Positions 9,989 to 20,689 are shown, numbered from the stretch's first letter. The stretch: DNA of 64,000 bases from Kingdonia uniflora (GCA_014058105.1 JACGCM010001798.1:1302001-1366000), one strand, 5' to 3'. A program made the numbers and translations. The notes: a model not told the origin generated them from the sequence alone.

Positions 9989-12900
9989 ATGGCCGATCTG
10001 GAGAAGTTGAAGATCACGAAGTTCAATGGGTCGAATTTTAGAGTGTGAAAGATGTAGATAGAAGATTACCTTTATCAGAAGAATCTTGATCTACCGCTGG
10101 GTGGAGCTGAGATGAAGCCAGTAGATTTCGATGAAGTTAAGTGGGCGCGATTGGATCGCAAAGCACTTGGAACCGTTAGGTTAGCGCTATCATCTCAAAT
10201 TCTACACATGATCTCCAAAGTTACGACGACGAAGGGATTGATGGAGACTTTGTCCGCTATGTACTCGAAACCGTCCGGGGCAAATAAAATTCACCTTTTA
10301 CGGCGCTTATTTACTTTGAAGATAAAGGACAATGGTAGTGTGCAAGCTCATATCAGTGAGTTCAATACAATACATGCTCAACTGGAATTCGTGAAAATCA
10401 CTTTTACCGAGAAGGTGAGAGCGTGGGATCTTTTAGGGCAGATGCTAGAAAGCTGGGAAGGAAGACATCAAATTTGACACTATAGTCTCGTTGATTATGA
10501 GTGAAGAGAATAGGTGTAAAATATTTGAACCCTCTTCTAGTTCAAACGGCAATATGTTGAACGTCGAGGAAAGAGTGAGGTCTTACAGAAAATGGCCGAA
10601 ATTTGGAAGGGGTCGATCAAGAGGGAAGCCTAAGCCGCCCGTGCGTGTTGGACTTGTGGAAAGAAGTGTCACTTCAGGCGAGATTGCAACTCTTCTTCTT
10701 CTAAGAAGATTGATGATGAAGAGAAAGATACAATGAACCTTACTGAGGAGGTTAGTTCTGACGAGGCTCTACTACTATCGTGTAACGATGTTAACGAATC
10801 TTGGATTGTTGATTCGGGCGCTTCCTTCCAAGCTACTACGAACGTAGGTTTTGTTACCAATATTGTTAAAGAAGACTTCGGTACAGTCTTTCTTGTAGAT
10901 AAGAGTGCACATAATATTACTGGAAAGGGAAACGCTAGGTTGTTGTTGCCTTCAGGGGGAACATTGGTTTTACAGAATGTGTGACTTGTACCTAAACGGG
11001 GGTGTAACCTTATATCGGTTAGCAAATTGGCGGATGATGCCGGATACGAGTGTATCTTTGGCGTAACCTTCTGGAAGGTTACAATGGGAGCTATGTTGGT
11101 AGCTCAAGGCTTGCGACAAGGAACATTGTATACAACGCAAAGCACAATTTCCACTATTTGTACGGCTACTCCAGGGATTGATACAAGTACGTGGCAGAAA
11201 CGGCTTGGTCACATGAGTGAGAAGGGGATGAAGATAATGGTAACGAAGGGAAAGCTAGAGGGTCTTGCTGAGGTTGATCTTAAGTTTTGTGAAGAGTGTG
11301 TTCTTATGAAGCAGAAGAAGGTCAGTTTCAAATTATCTGGAAGATCAAGGAAAGCTGGAAAGCTGGATCTTGTACACACGGATGTTTGGGGGCCAACCAA
11401 GGTGTCTTCTCTTGGTGGTTCTCATTACTATGTTACTTTTATCGATGATGCTACTCGTAAACTGTGGGTCTACTTCGTGAAGAACAAGTCAGGTGTGTTC
11501 GATAAATTCATGAGGTGGAGGGATCTGGTTGAAAATAAAACTAGTTTAAAACTGAAGTATCTCAAGTCGGATAACGGGGGCGAATTCTGTAGTGACGAGT
11601 TTGAAGCCTTTTGCGCATTAAACGGGATTAGGAGACAGAAGACTATTCTCGAAACACCGCAACAAAATGGTGCTGCAGAACGCATAAATCGAACAATAAA
11701 CGAAAGAGTGAGGAGTATGAGACTCAACGCTGGATTGCCAAAGTGCTTTTGGGCGGATGCGGTTAGTACGGCGGCGTACTTTATTAACAGAGGGACTTCG
11801 ACGGCTTTGGACTTTGGAATTCCTGAAAATCCATGGATCAGTAAAGAGGTAAACCTTAATCACTTGCGTATTTTCGGTTGTATCTCATATGTACTTGATA
11901 ATTCAGATACAAGGACCAAGTTAGATGCAAAGTCGACGAAGTGCATTTCCATTGGATACGGTGGTGATGAGTTTGGGTACCGGTTTTGGGATGCGAAGAA
12001 TCGGAAAGTTATTCGGAGCCGTAATGTTACATTCAATGAGGATGTCTTATATAAAGATTTCAAAGTACCTGTAAAAAGGATTCAAGGTGAAGAAGAGGAA
12101 AGTGTCGATATTGAAGATGATGAACCCTCTCGAGAGGATAATGAAGAAGTCGTTGTTGAGTCAGATACACCGGATCATAATGAGGAACCTAATGTTCTAG
12201 ACATTCCAATAGTACTTCGAAAGGAGCCGAGAGTTACGAGAATTTCGGCAAGGTACGTAAATTCTTTAAATCACTTGTTACTTACAAATGGTGGTGAACC
12301 TGAAAGTTACAAGGAGGTTTTAGATGTGGAAGTCAAGAGCAAGTGGGAGCTTGCTATGGATGATGAGATGCAGTCATTGTCATTTAATCGAACTTGGGAT
12401 TTAGTTCGGTTACCGAAGGGGAAGAGAGCATTGCACAACAAGTGAGTATACAGACTAAAGCAGGAATCTGATGGTTCAAGGAGATTCAAGGCTAGACTTG
12501 TGGTGAAGGGCTTTCAGCAGAAAGAGGGCGTTGATTTCGGTGAGATTTTTGCTCCTGTTGTGAAGATGTCTACTATTCGGGTTGTAATGAATATAGTTGT
12601 TATTGAAGACTTGCATCTTGAACAACTTGATGTCAAGACTGCTTTTCTTCACGGTAACCTTGATGAAGAGATTTATATGAAGCAGCCAGAAGGGTAATCG
12701 GTTAAAGGGAAAGAAGATCTTGTGTGTAGGCTTACGAAGAGCATATATGGTTTGAAACAAGCGCTAAGACAGTGATATTTGAAATTTGAGCAGTTCATGT
12801 CCAGAAATGACTATTCGAAGACCAATGCAGATCACTGTTGTTTTATCAAGAATACGGGAAACTCGTATATTATTCTACTTCTGTATGTAGATGATATGTT

Positions 12901-13808
12901 GGTAGCAAGTGCCGACATGGGAGAAATAGTTAAGTTGAAGGAACTCTTATCCCGGGTGTTTTCTATGAAGGACTTGGGTGCGGCGAGACAAGTTCTTGAT
13001 ATGCATGTTACGAGGGACAGAAAGTGACGAGAATTGAAGTTGTTTCAAGCTGATTACATTGGCAAAGTACTGAAGCGGTTCAATATGGATGGTTCTAAAG
13101 TTGTTAGTACACCATTAAGAGGTCACTTTAAATTATCAAAGGATTGTTGTCCGAAGACGCAGAAGGATCGCGATGAGATGCGGAAGGTTCCTTATCAATC
13201 CGCGGTTGGTAGCCTAATGTACGCTATGATTTGTACAATACCAGACATTGCTTAAGCAGTGGAAGTTGTGAGTAGGTATATGAGCAATCCGGGCAAGGAG
13301 CATTGGAGAGCTGTGAAATGGCATTATGTTATAGGGGTTCTCAGATATGCTTACAGGGTTTTGTTGATTCTGATATAGCGGGTGACATGGATAGGCGGAA
13401 GAGCACTAGTGGTTTCGTTTTTACATTGGGAAGCGGTGCAATTAAATGAGAAGGGTACAAAAGATTGTAGCTTTGTCTACGACGGAGGCAAAATATGTTG
13501 TAGCTGCAGAAGTGTGCAAAGATATGGTTTGGCTCAAAGGGTTGATGAAAGAGCTTAGTAGAGATCAATTCTCTCCTAAGTTGTATAGTGATAGTTAAAG
13601 CGCTATACACTCAGCGAAGAATTCAGCTTTTCACTCTAGGACCAAGCACATTGATATTCGGTATCACTATATTCGTTCGCTCCTCGAGGACGGTGTGTTG
13701 AAGCTTGTGAAGATTCACACTGATGTGAATCCAGCCGATATGTTTACGAAGGTGGTGACTTTTCAGAAGTTGACGACATGTACAACATCTATGGGTCTTC
13801 AAGATTGA
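9989..13808 (+). pseudogene. Copia-1 gag-pol polyprotein, disabled
   Basis: The ATG at 9989 opens a Gag reading MADLEKLKITKFNGSNF. It is followed by a UBN2-type Gag (10112-10477), a zinc knuckle CWTCGKKCHFRRDC at 10646 and protease WIVDSGAS near 10801. Next come the GAG-pre-integrase (WQKRLGHMS, HHCC zinc site), an integrase core with the D-D-E residues in HTDVWGP, DNGGEF and PQQNGAAE (longest open stretch 11027-12445), RT with QLDVKTAFLHG and YVDDML, and RNase H with TTEAKYVVAA near 13485. Most of it is in one frame; the stretch of about 10460-10640 has shifted frame. Stops include 10046, 10055, 10982, 12443, 12695, 12773 and 13253, and most look like TGG to TGA or CAA/CAG/CGA to TAA/TAG/TGA. 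No protein product is expected. Confidence 0.95.
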
Positions 13809-13881
13809 AGGTCCGGGTAGTGCGAGCAATTCATTGGGAGATTTGGAGATAGGTTACGGGATTCGATTTCAAGTGGAAGAT

Positions 13882-14485
13882 TGTTGGGTATGAACTCGAA
13901 TTGGAAATTTTCGAAATTGGGAAATTGTCGAAGTCGTTCGAACGAGCTTAATAGTCGTTCGAACGAACTCATGTACTCCCTGGAATTTTGGCCCAAGAGT
14001 TAATCTCGTTTGAACGTGCTTGGATGTCGTTCGAACGAGATGCTATGTTTCTAGGGTTTGGAGACCAACTATTGCAAAGTCCTTTGAACGAGCTTGGAGT
14101 CGTTCGAACGAGCTTCGCGCAGGTTTGTCTTAGATGTTAGAGTTATGTCTCGAGATCCGTACTATTTGTATTTTTGGTCTTCTAGTATATTAAGAGGACT
14201 TAGGTTATTTTGTTATCTATCTTTTGGTGAGTTTAACCTTAGAGAGGCTAGGGTTTGAGAGACTCTATTAAAGCTTGAGAAGCTTGAGAGATCATTGTAA
14301 CCTGTTTGATATAATAGTGAATTGTTCCTGGGAGTGGTTTTTCATCCGCAAGGGTTTTCCACTTCCCTCCTCCGGATAAATTTTTTGTGTTCTTTATTGT
14401 CTTTGTTTGATTTACTTCTTGTGTTGGCGATTTCCGCGTTTAGTTCTTCGTAGGGAAGAGAGAGTAGCTACCTCTATTATTAACA
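13882..14485 (+). repeat. Copia-1 3' LTR, 604 bp
   Basis: The LTR follows a short purine tract, AAGTGGAAGAT. Relative to the 5' LTR it contains an extra GAAATT-type block and one extra TCGTTCGAACGA palindrome 21 bp from its neighbour (centres about 13939 and 13960). LTR copies are identical at insertion, so one has since gained or lost this unit. Confidence 0.95.
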
Positions 14486-14536
14486 CATACGTCCCTCCGC
14501 ATTGAGCCACTTTAATGCCATCAATTGGCACCATAC

Positions 14537-14664
14537 CTTCTTCAATCATAGGAGGAATATTTCTATAACCCTTAAGCCTAAACCATGCATGCATTAGTTC
14601 ATGAGCTATTAGCGACCAAGTTTCCAACCTTGGCAATCCATACACAATGGCTCAGTTTGGTTCA
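14537..14664 (-). pseudogene. DA1-like peptidase exon (HExxH), disrupted
   Basis: The minus strand encodes YGLPRLETWSLIAHELMHAW, then FRLKGYRN and IEEG, followed by a splice donor (GAAGAAG/GTATGG at 14536/14537). This is the zinc-peptidase core of the DA1 / DA1-related family (YGLPRL, HEMMHAWLRLKGY, VEEG), which are ubiquitin-activated peptidases limiting organ and seed size. Both zinc-binding histidines and the catalytic glutamate of HELMH are kept. A stop in frame lies a few codons before YGLPRL, if the exon starts at the acceptor near 14664. The next exon (family consensus ICQVLAHMWL) was not found; Copia-1 begins about 50 bp into the intron. Confidence 0.75.
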
Positions 14665-14984
14665 CTGTAAGTATGAAGCAATGCAAATTCGATGTATTTG
14701 CAATGATTTGCATTGCATTGAAAGTTGGGGGAATTTTTTGGTAAAGGCAAGGAATGTAATGTATTACAAGCAGTTGACGGAGCCAGTAAGGAACGAGTGG
14801 GGGCAACAGCCCCCTGTCAATTTTCTGGAAAAAAATATATTTGTATATTATTTAACCGAAGTATGAGATAAAATATATGATTTGCCCAGATTTTAGAAGA
14901 TATTATGCCACCTTAGCAACAATATCTTTCGTTTATGTACTCACCTTGTTTTATGGCCATGATTTTTTTTCTTTTAAAAGGTAA

Positions 14985-15195
14985 GCCGGTTTTTAGGGAT
15001 CCGTAACCACAGAGTAACCAACAAGCCAAAGCCCGAAGGCAACCGGTTTCAGGGATCCGTAACCCACAGAGTAACCAAGCCCCGAAGAGCTTCCAATGCC
15101 CGAAGGCAACCACAAGCCTCCGAAGAGGTACAAAGCCCGAAGGCCACAAGCCCCAAAGGGTATCCAAAGCCCGAAGGCCACAAGCCCCGAAGTTT
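14985..15195. repeat. Short degenerate tandem repeat
   Basis: Repeated blocks occur of CCCGAAGGC(C)ACAAGCCCC and AAGCCCGAAGGC, with a longer duplicated block GGGATCCGTAACC(C)ACAGAGTAACCAA at about 14995 and 15053. Glycine- and leucine-rich open frames on the minus strand here are by-products of the repeat. It lies in the intron between the two DA1-like exons. Confidence 0.7.
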
Positions 15196-15725
15196 GTTAA
15201 AACAAGTGTTCAGAAGAAGCAAAATTATAAAGTTGAAGAGCTTACATAAATCCTCTCTTCTTCTTTTTATTATTTTATTCTAATGTTTTTGTATTTTTTG
15301 GAATCCGGAAATTCGTCGGTATTTTATTCTAATGTAATTTTCTTTTTGTCATAGAAGGATGGACATCTTTTAAGCAAATTTCTATTGTGTTAATTATTAG
15401 GCTTGAAGAGAAACTGCTTCAACTTTCATGATCAACAAAAAAAAATAGGGAGAACTCCATATGTTTTTTTCTTGGCTCACTGGTGATAAATTCTGGCTCC
15501 TCCACTGACTACAAGTGCAACTAATTGCATATTGATGTTTATGTTTGGTTAGGGGTATTGGTATGCAAATGCAAATGATAATTACATTTTTTTTTTCATC
15601 CCTTAAATGGTCCTTATATTTGTGGCCTTTCAAAGACACTCTCGGGCACGATCGAGTTCTTTGTTGACGGTAAACAACCCATTAGTTATCCTCTTTGGTT
15701 ACAAATTAATAAAAATTATTTCAAA

Positions 15726-15910
15726 TTAAGTTTTGACGTCCTGATAAATGGGTAGACCATCGTTGATATCCATGACCGATGCAGAGCTCAAACACTCGGG
15801 ACAAATACACGAACCATCATCAAAACAAAGGTAATTTGATATGGTTTCTTTGACCTCAAACCTACAGCAGCAAAAACATTGAGCAGTAGAATGGCGTAAA
15901 TGTGAGCTGC
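15726..15910 (-). pseudogene. DA1-like LIM-like zinc domain exon
   Basis: The minus strand encodes TAQCFCCCRFEVKETISNYL, FDDGSCICPECLSSASVMD and INDGLPIYQDVKT. This matches the second zinc-binding (LIM-like) region of DA1-family proteins, consensus T-x-R-C-x-S-C-E-R-x-E ... L-x-D-G-R-x-L-C-L-E-C-x-x-S-x-V-M-D-T-x-E-C-x-P-L-Y. It lies upstream of the HELMH exon in transcription order, as in DA1 genes. Several expected residues are changed (Glu to Phe after CC, Glu-Cys to Asp-Gly) and a TAA follows DVKT closely. The regions between this exon and the peptidase exon were not recognised, so the gene is probably dead. Confidence 0.65.
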
Positions 15911-16228
15911 CATCTTGATTCCAAAACCCTAGTCCAGCAGAGAAACAGTAAAAAAAACTTGTTACAAACGTCACATATATCTTGGAATTTTTATGCTACC
16001 TATAGGCTAACAATTAATCCAATAAGTTTAAAGTTCAACAAATCTTTCACAACCCCAATTAAATCCCACAAATAATGCGTTTGCACGCGCGATATGCTCA
16101 TATTAATATAAAAATTACGATACTCTAGCCAAAAATAAATTAATTAAGATACTATAAAGGATTCTTATTAAATATTTAATAATATTATTAATACAAAATA
16201 TTTTGTAAAATTCTACATCAAGTTCTGC

Positions 16229-16235
16229 ATCTCTA
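16229..16235 (+). promoter_or_regulatory. Candidate TATA box of peptide gene 2
   Basis: CTATAAGTATG lies about 90 bp before the ATG. It is weaker than the TATATAAACCCTAG of genes 3 and 4, and the upstream region of gene 2 differs from theirs. Confidence 0.4.
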
Positions 16236-16323
16236 TAAGTATGTTGTACAAAACAGAAGACTCAACTGTCTGAGCTCAATCAAACTACTCGTCTATGAAA
16301 CTTACTACCTAGCCTTGTTTTAC

Positions 16324-16678
16324 ATGGTGACTACTAAGCTCATCAACATCGCTCTCCTTCTCCTTTTCCTTGTCATCCTTGCTCTCTCCACCGTTACCGA
16401 AGGTACGTACAATTATCTTCAAACACAGTTATATTTGTTGACAACAATTTATACTTATTTTTTTGTTCTTTGTAATTGTAGGCAGAGTGAATCCAATGTC
16501 AAGCATTGAGGATGGAAATAGGACAATCAAGGAAGGCATTAGATTTAATATATGTTCTGAAACAAAATTTTGCCACAGCCCTGGACAAGACGGACCATGT
16601 TGGCAATGTATCCCAGCCAGCGGAGGAAAAAAACAATATTTTCGCACTGAAAAAGAATGCGAGGATAATTGTCACTAA
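16324..16678 (+). CDS. Cysteine-rich secreted peptide gene 2, ESF1/MEG-like, intact
   Basis: Exons 16324-16402 and 16482-16678 are separated by a 79-bp phase-1 intron (GGTACGT...TGTAG); the product is 91 residues. The start is the ATG at 16324; an upstream TTG in the same frame is not a start. Residues 1-26 are a signal peptide (KLINIALLLLFLVILALS, then TVTEG). The mature part has six cysteines: ICSETKFC, GPCWQC, then FRTEKECEDNC at the end, spacing C-x5-C-x8-C-x2-C-x18-C-x3-C. The CW-x-C ... Y/F-R-T-x2-EC-x3-C frame resembles the ESF1/MEG peptides, which act in early embryo patterning and seed transfer cells. Two of the family's eight cysteines, inside CWCC and before Tyr, are absent. A defensin-like or unrelated family remains possible. 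The role is inferred by resemblance only. Confidence 0.8.
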
Positions 16679-16689
16679 TAAGGTCACTG

Positions 16690-17439
16690 TCTGATGAGCT
16701 GTGTGTTGCTTAATAAGGTCGTAATCGATTTTGAACTCGATCACAGCTCCCATTCAATCATGATATGTTTGTCTTAAAAACAATCAATAAGATTGACCCT
16801 AGTGCTACTTTATGCATGGATATCTTAACACGAACATATTAGAACTAAATAGCTTGAGTCATGTATCACATTTCCCTTATAAATAATATTAAGAAAAATA
16901 ACGGTGTTCCCTCTAATATCTACTGAAGCGATCAAGAGCCAATATCTAGTATAGGTACAGGTACACGCCATTTAAGTAATTGAATGAAAATAAGCAAAAT
17001 GGGTTGTTTGAAAATAATATAGATGCTGCCCGCAAGCAGTTGAGTATGAGCTCTGACCAGTATTCTTTAATCCTCACAATTATTATTTTTTTAGTATGGC
17101 TCTGACCATCTTTATCTTAAAAAACTAACTTTTAAGTCCGCGGAAATATTCTTTACTCTGCGCAGCGCACAATTATTCAACTCCTCTCACACACCAATAA
17201 ATAAATATTTAATCTACGCGGTATTATTTAGTCTGTGCGGGGTTTTTTACTTCGTGCGGTGTTTTAAACTCTGTCAAACTCATTTTTTTGAGTGTGAGCT
17301 CCCCAGACTCGATTGAGTTCTGACAACGCCAGGACATCAACCCACACTCGTTTTTCGAACTGCTGAGGGTAAAAGTGTGGGTTTTGGGTTTCTTCTGACA
17401 AATAAACCCAACCCACACCCAAAATTGCAACTGCTGATT
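16690..17439. other. Shared 3' flank of the array, then unassigned spacer
   Basis: The first 200 bp (GATCACAGCTCCCATTCA, CATGATATGTTTGT, AACATATTAGAACT) also occur 3' of gene 4 near 48320-48480, so they are part of the duplicated unit. The rest is AT-rich, with short CGCGG-type motifs near 17140-17260. No gene is seen. Confidence 0.5.
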
Positions 17440-17531
17440 ATGCTCTAAAAATGATTTTTCTAGATTCAAACTTAATTGATAAAATATTGCAATTTGCCAC
17501 ATTATTAATAAAAGAGAAGTAAGATAAGATT
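17440..17531 (+). promoter_or_regulatory. Distal promoter of peptide gene 3, cut off by Copia-2
   Basis: AAATGATTTTTCTAGATTCA to GTAAGATAAGAT matches the upstream region of gene 1 at about 7790-7865. That homology resumes without loss at 46442 (AAGATTACATTCAGC), after the 28.9-kb insertion. It was therefore the proximal promoter of gene 3 before Copia-2 arrived. Confidence 0.8.
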
Positions 17532-17785
17532 GTTAGGAGTTGGGTCCAACCCCATGCTAGGAACCCAACTGGGTTGGGTGCCCTATTGAACTCCTAGCAA
17601 AGCCCATAGGCCTTTAGGGTTATGAGGAGAGTTTGAGTTGGTTTGGTGACTTATTCAATAGGCTTATCTGCTTTTGTATTACGTACAGGTATATAGTTCT
17701 CCAATATCAATAAGAATTCTCTCTCTCAATTGCTCTCCAAAGATATAGAACTGATAATCCTTCTCTAGTATTATATTTCCTAACA
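17532..17785 (+). repeat. Copia-2 5' LTR, 254 bp
   Basis: The LTR starts TGTTAGGAGTTGGG and ends TATTTCCTAACA. It matches 46192-46441 along its whole length, with scattered differences and small gaps. Confidence 0.9.
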
Positions 17786-18216
17786 CGTTATTAGCACGTA
17801 AGAAGAAAAAGAAAAATTACTTTCCAATCAACGTTTCAAGGAAACTTTGCAATCAAAGAGGTATTTTACAATATTTTGAAGTTATTTTTAATTTCTTCCT
17901 AATCTATGTTGTATGATATCTTAATATAGATTTATAGTAAAAAAATAAAATTAAAAATTAAAAATATGCATTTTTGGTGATTTTTACCCTATAAATAGGG
18001 CTATTTTCAAACCAAAATTAATTTCTCTATTGACATTGGATGGAGGCGAGACCAATTTTTTTGGAAAGCCTATCCCAAGAGCTTTCCAACGGCATATAGC
18101 ACGTCTCAGGGAGAATCCCAATCGCCGAGAAACTCACGATGAAACTAGGCAATTTCACAGCAAAAAATGGCGTGATAATGTCAGCAAAAAAAAAATTCAT
18201 TTTAATAATTATATGT

Positions 18217-18480
18217 TGATGACGTCATAGTTATCCATTGCTGACGTCAGTAGTGGCACGTGTCAAGGACACGTGACATGCTGACGTGGCATAGCACGTG
18301 TGGCACGCCTAGCACGTACGTGGCATGTACTGTAACACATGGCAGTCACTCAGGGTGACACATGGCAGTCGCTAGACTGTCACCGGACCGGTCACCGAAG
18401 CAGTCACCGGAATAGTGACCGGTGTGACACGTGGCACGTACGTGCGAGACTCGTGCACAAGTGTGGTACGTGTGACAAAC
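18217..18480. promoter_or_regulatory. Dense ACGT-core motif array in the Copia-2 leader
   Basis: Twelve ACGT cores lie in about 250 bp. They include TGATGACGTCA and CTGACGTCAG (CRE/TGA-type), four CACGTG G-boxes (18257, 18270, 18295, 18428), CTGACGTGGC and two GCACGTACGTG doublets. The same stretch has repeated ACATGGCAGTC blocks and CACCGG/GACCGGT palindromes. It is GC-rich compared with its AT-rich flanks. In plants these are bZIP and bHLH binding sites linked to ABA, light and stress. A TATA box follows at 18596. Confidence 0.75.
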
Positions 18481-18595
18481 ACGCATGGGGGCGCTTGTGG
18501 GGAACGCGGCAGACCATTGACCGGGTCAACCCAGTCTAGGCGTTGACCCAAACCGAGTCAGACCGGTCCAGGACCGGTTCAGACACAAAAACGGC

Positions 18596-18605
18596 TATAA
18601 ATAGC
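18596..18605 (+). promoter_or_regulatory. TATA box downstream of the ACGT array
   Basis: GGCTATAAATAGCCC is a strong TATA context 110-120 bp past the last ACGT motif. A second one, CCTATAAATAGGG, occurs at about 17988. The array and TATA together look like a complete promoter inside the leader of Copia-2. Confidence 0.55.
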
Positions 18606-18619
18606 CCATTTCTTTGTCA

Positions 18620-19751
18620 AATTGAGTCTAATTTTTTTTTTAAATTCCTATTGACTGGGCATACCTCGTAGGGGGCCTATTTTAAAAAAAAATTATATAA
18701 TAATTATATTTTTAATTTTTTTGAGAAGAGGTGCCTTGTATAGAAAAGTTGACTCACTTATATAGGATATAAGAAAATAGATTAATTCCTATTTAAGTAT
18801 CTTACGATAGCTAATAGAATATTAATGGTATACCCATAGGATATTAATTATCATGATCTGGGGATCAAAGATAATACGAAACCGAAACTAATTTAGAATA
18901 CAACTAGGAGTCATATCTAAATTACAATTAATTGTCCAGAATAAATAATTAAAGCTCAATTAGGAATTGACTTAGTCTTATTTTTGAGAACTTGGTGTCT
19001 GAGGAACCAATTTTTTGTATCTAGGTACAGTTAGATGTTAAATGATAATATTTAGAGGTATATAAGCACTGATAGCAGCAACCTATTATACCCTAGAATA
19101 TTAGTTCAAAGATAGGTATAATCAACCTATCTTGATAACCTAGCAGACTTCGGGTAGGACCACTTGCCAGCTAAACATTTAATACCTCTCATATTCGTAG
19201 CAAATTGGTCATTTGGCTAGAATAAATAAACCTTTATAGAACTTTAGGGCTTTGAACACCCTAGTTGTTTTACAACATTTAGTGATTTTAAATAGCTGTT
19301 TTTGCTAAAACTCTATTAAAACGCACTTTAAGGTTAAGATCACCATTTTACAGGGTAAAATTAGGATTTGACGCTTAATAGGATATGAACAAGGTTCACC
19401 TATAAGTAATGATTGGGAATCAATGATTTGAATACTATGAATTTCCGTTAGTAATGATTGAAAATCATGTACTTAAATAGAATTTCATAAAGAACGCACA
19501 CATCTAGTAGTTTTGAATAACAATCTTGGCTAAAATTCTATTAAAATGCACTCCTAAGATTAAGATCGTCATTTTTACAAGGTAAAATTTGGGATTTAAT
19601 TATTAGAAATGAACTTCATGAGTTTTAGAATATGAACAGGGTTCACCTATAACATGATTATGAATAATTTATTTATCTTTATTCTAAGTACTATGATATG
19701 TCTTTAATACAATTGATATGTTTATCAAGAATTGTCACTAATGCATTACAG
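18620..19751. other. Copia-2 leader, noncoding
   Basis: AT-rich sequence without a credible open frame. Two diverged copies of a block (about 19270-19440 and 19500-19650) share TTGCTAAAATTCTATTAAAACGCAC-type wording, AAGATCACCATTTT, GGGTAAAAT and GAACAAGGTTCACCTATA. This is an internal duplication of about 200 bp. Confidence 0.5.
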
Positions 19752-19876
19752 ATGTCTGCCAGCCCACGTTACGATTACGAACCATTGCGACTTGATCGTT
19801 CCAACTACATGTCTTGGTGTACGGGCATATCAATCCATCTGTAGATAATGAATGTTTCAAAGTCAATTATTGTACA
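19752..19876 (+). pseudogene. Copia-2 Gag, N-terminal part before the Tat-1 insertion
   Basis: The ATG at 19752 begins MSASPRYDYEPLRLDRSNYM, then SWCTGISIHL, a TAG stop where CAG is expected, and IMNVSKSIIV. This is a copia Gag N-terminus (the L-D-x-x-N-Y-x-x-W motif). It is interrupted at 19877 by the Tat-1 LTR and resumes near 41452. Confidence 0.8.
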
Positions 19877-20617
19877 TGTAGTGGCTTATTCTGCATCTCG
19901 AACTCATACTTCATCTTCGAACTAAATACAAACTTTCGATCTCACCAATAGAGCACGTGGCACAGAAAGAATCAAGACAGCAACATCAAGAAGTAAATAC
20001 AACACGAATTTCTCAACCAACACCACTCGTCAATGAGGCTCATCGTGCTATTGGTTAAGAGCCGTCTTGTAATAGCTTATTTCGTATCTTAGACTCAAGC
20101 TTCATCCTCGACCTCATCAGCATACTGAAAAGACTACTAAAGACATTAAATAATCCTCAGTTTGAGTCATCGCTTTCGACCTCTACATCAACAGTTTGAT
20201 TTATGCAAGTATACAGTCATCAATAGAGCCGTTGCACAACAACAAAGATCATGACGTTACACAATCTGGTCAAAGAGTATCTTACATATACTTTGTAGCG
20301 TCCATCATTAAGAATCTTAATGATCATCAAACGGTCATAATATAAGACCTATAAATAGGACCATAGAGCTACAGAGAAGGGGAAGAGGGATATCAAGAAA
20401 GTTTATCAAAAACTAGTCAGAGCATTTTATGTAATAGCTAGCAATCATCAAATAAGATCTCTCTCATCTTCCAAATCCTCTTGAGAGGTCATGGTTTTTA
20501 ACCTATTCATAGGTTTTCTACGTTAAACTTTGTGTTAGCAATTACTACTTGTTCCCTATTGTTCTGATTATCTTTAGTGTAAAGGCTAAGTCCAAATCCC
20601 GGAATTAGGCTATTACA
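19877..20617 (+). repeat. Tat-1 5' LTR, about 741 bp
   Basis: It starts TGTAGTGGCTTATTCTGC and ends GGCTATTACA. A TATA box (ACCTATAAATAGGACC) is at about 20349, giving a start site near 20380. The first 200 bp contain a second, diverged copy of the LTR start together with the sequence normally found just outside it. Confidence 0.9.
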
Positions 20618-20619
20618 TT

Positions 20620-20636
20620 TAGCACCGTCTGTGGGA
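20620..20636 (+). other. Tat-1 primer-binding region
   Basis: AGCACCGTCTGTGGGAA directly follows the LTR. This is the stereotyped GGC(A/G)CCGTCTGTGGGA sequence of plant gypsy elements. I did not assign the tRNA primer. Confidence 0.6.
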
Positions 20637-20689
20637 AATGACATTCTTAAACCCATTGTCTCAAAAAATGTTAATCATTTTCTTTCAGA

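Larger units (their letters stand above)
9379..14485 (+). mobile_element. Copia-1: Ty1/copia retrotransposon, complete but defective
   Basis: The element is 5,107 bp. LTRs begin TGTTGGGTATGAACTCG and end CA; flanking bases CATAT and CATAC are a nearly perfect 5-bp target duplication. The domain order is Gag, zinc knuckle, protease, integrase, reverse transcriptase, RNase H, as in Ty1/copia, and the primer-binding site is the usual initiator-tRNA-Met type. It is inactivated by many stops and at least two frameshifts. It lies in an intron of a DA1-like gene, about 50 bp past that gene's splice donor on the minus strand. Confidence 0.95.

Noticed and set aside
9378..14489. Alternative Copia-1 boundaries one base over, with target duplication ACATA
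   Set aside because: It gives a perfect 5-bp duplication but LTRs that start TTG and end AAC; TG...CA ends with CATAT/CATAC are more likely, with one later base change.
14913..15181. Overlapping minus-strand frames rich in Gly, Leu and Trp
   Set aside because: They arise from the CCCGAAGGC tandem repeat read in two frames; no start context or homology.
18030..18539. Short frames across the ACGT-rich region
   Set aside because: GC-rich composition from repeated ACGT and CACCGG motifs leaves frames open; no domain, and the region precedes the gag of Copia-2.
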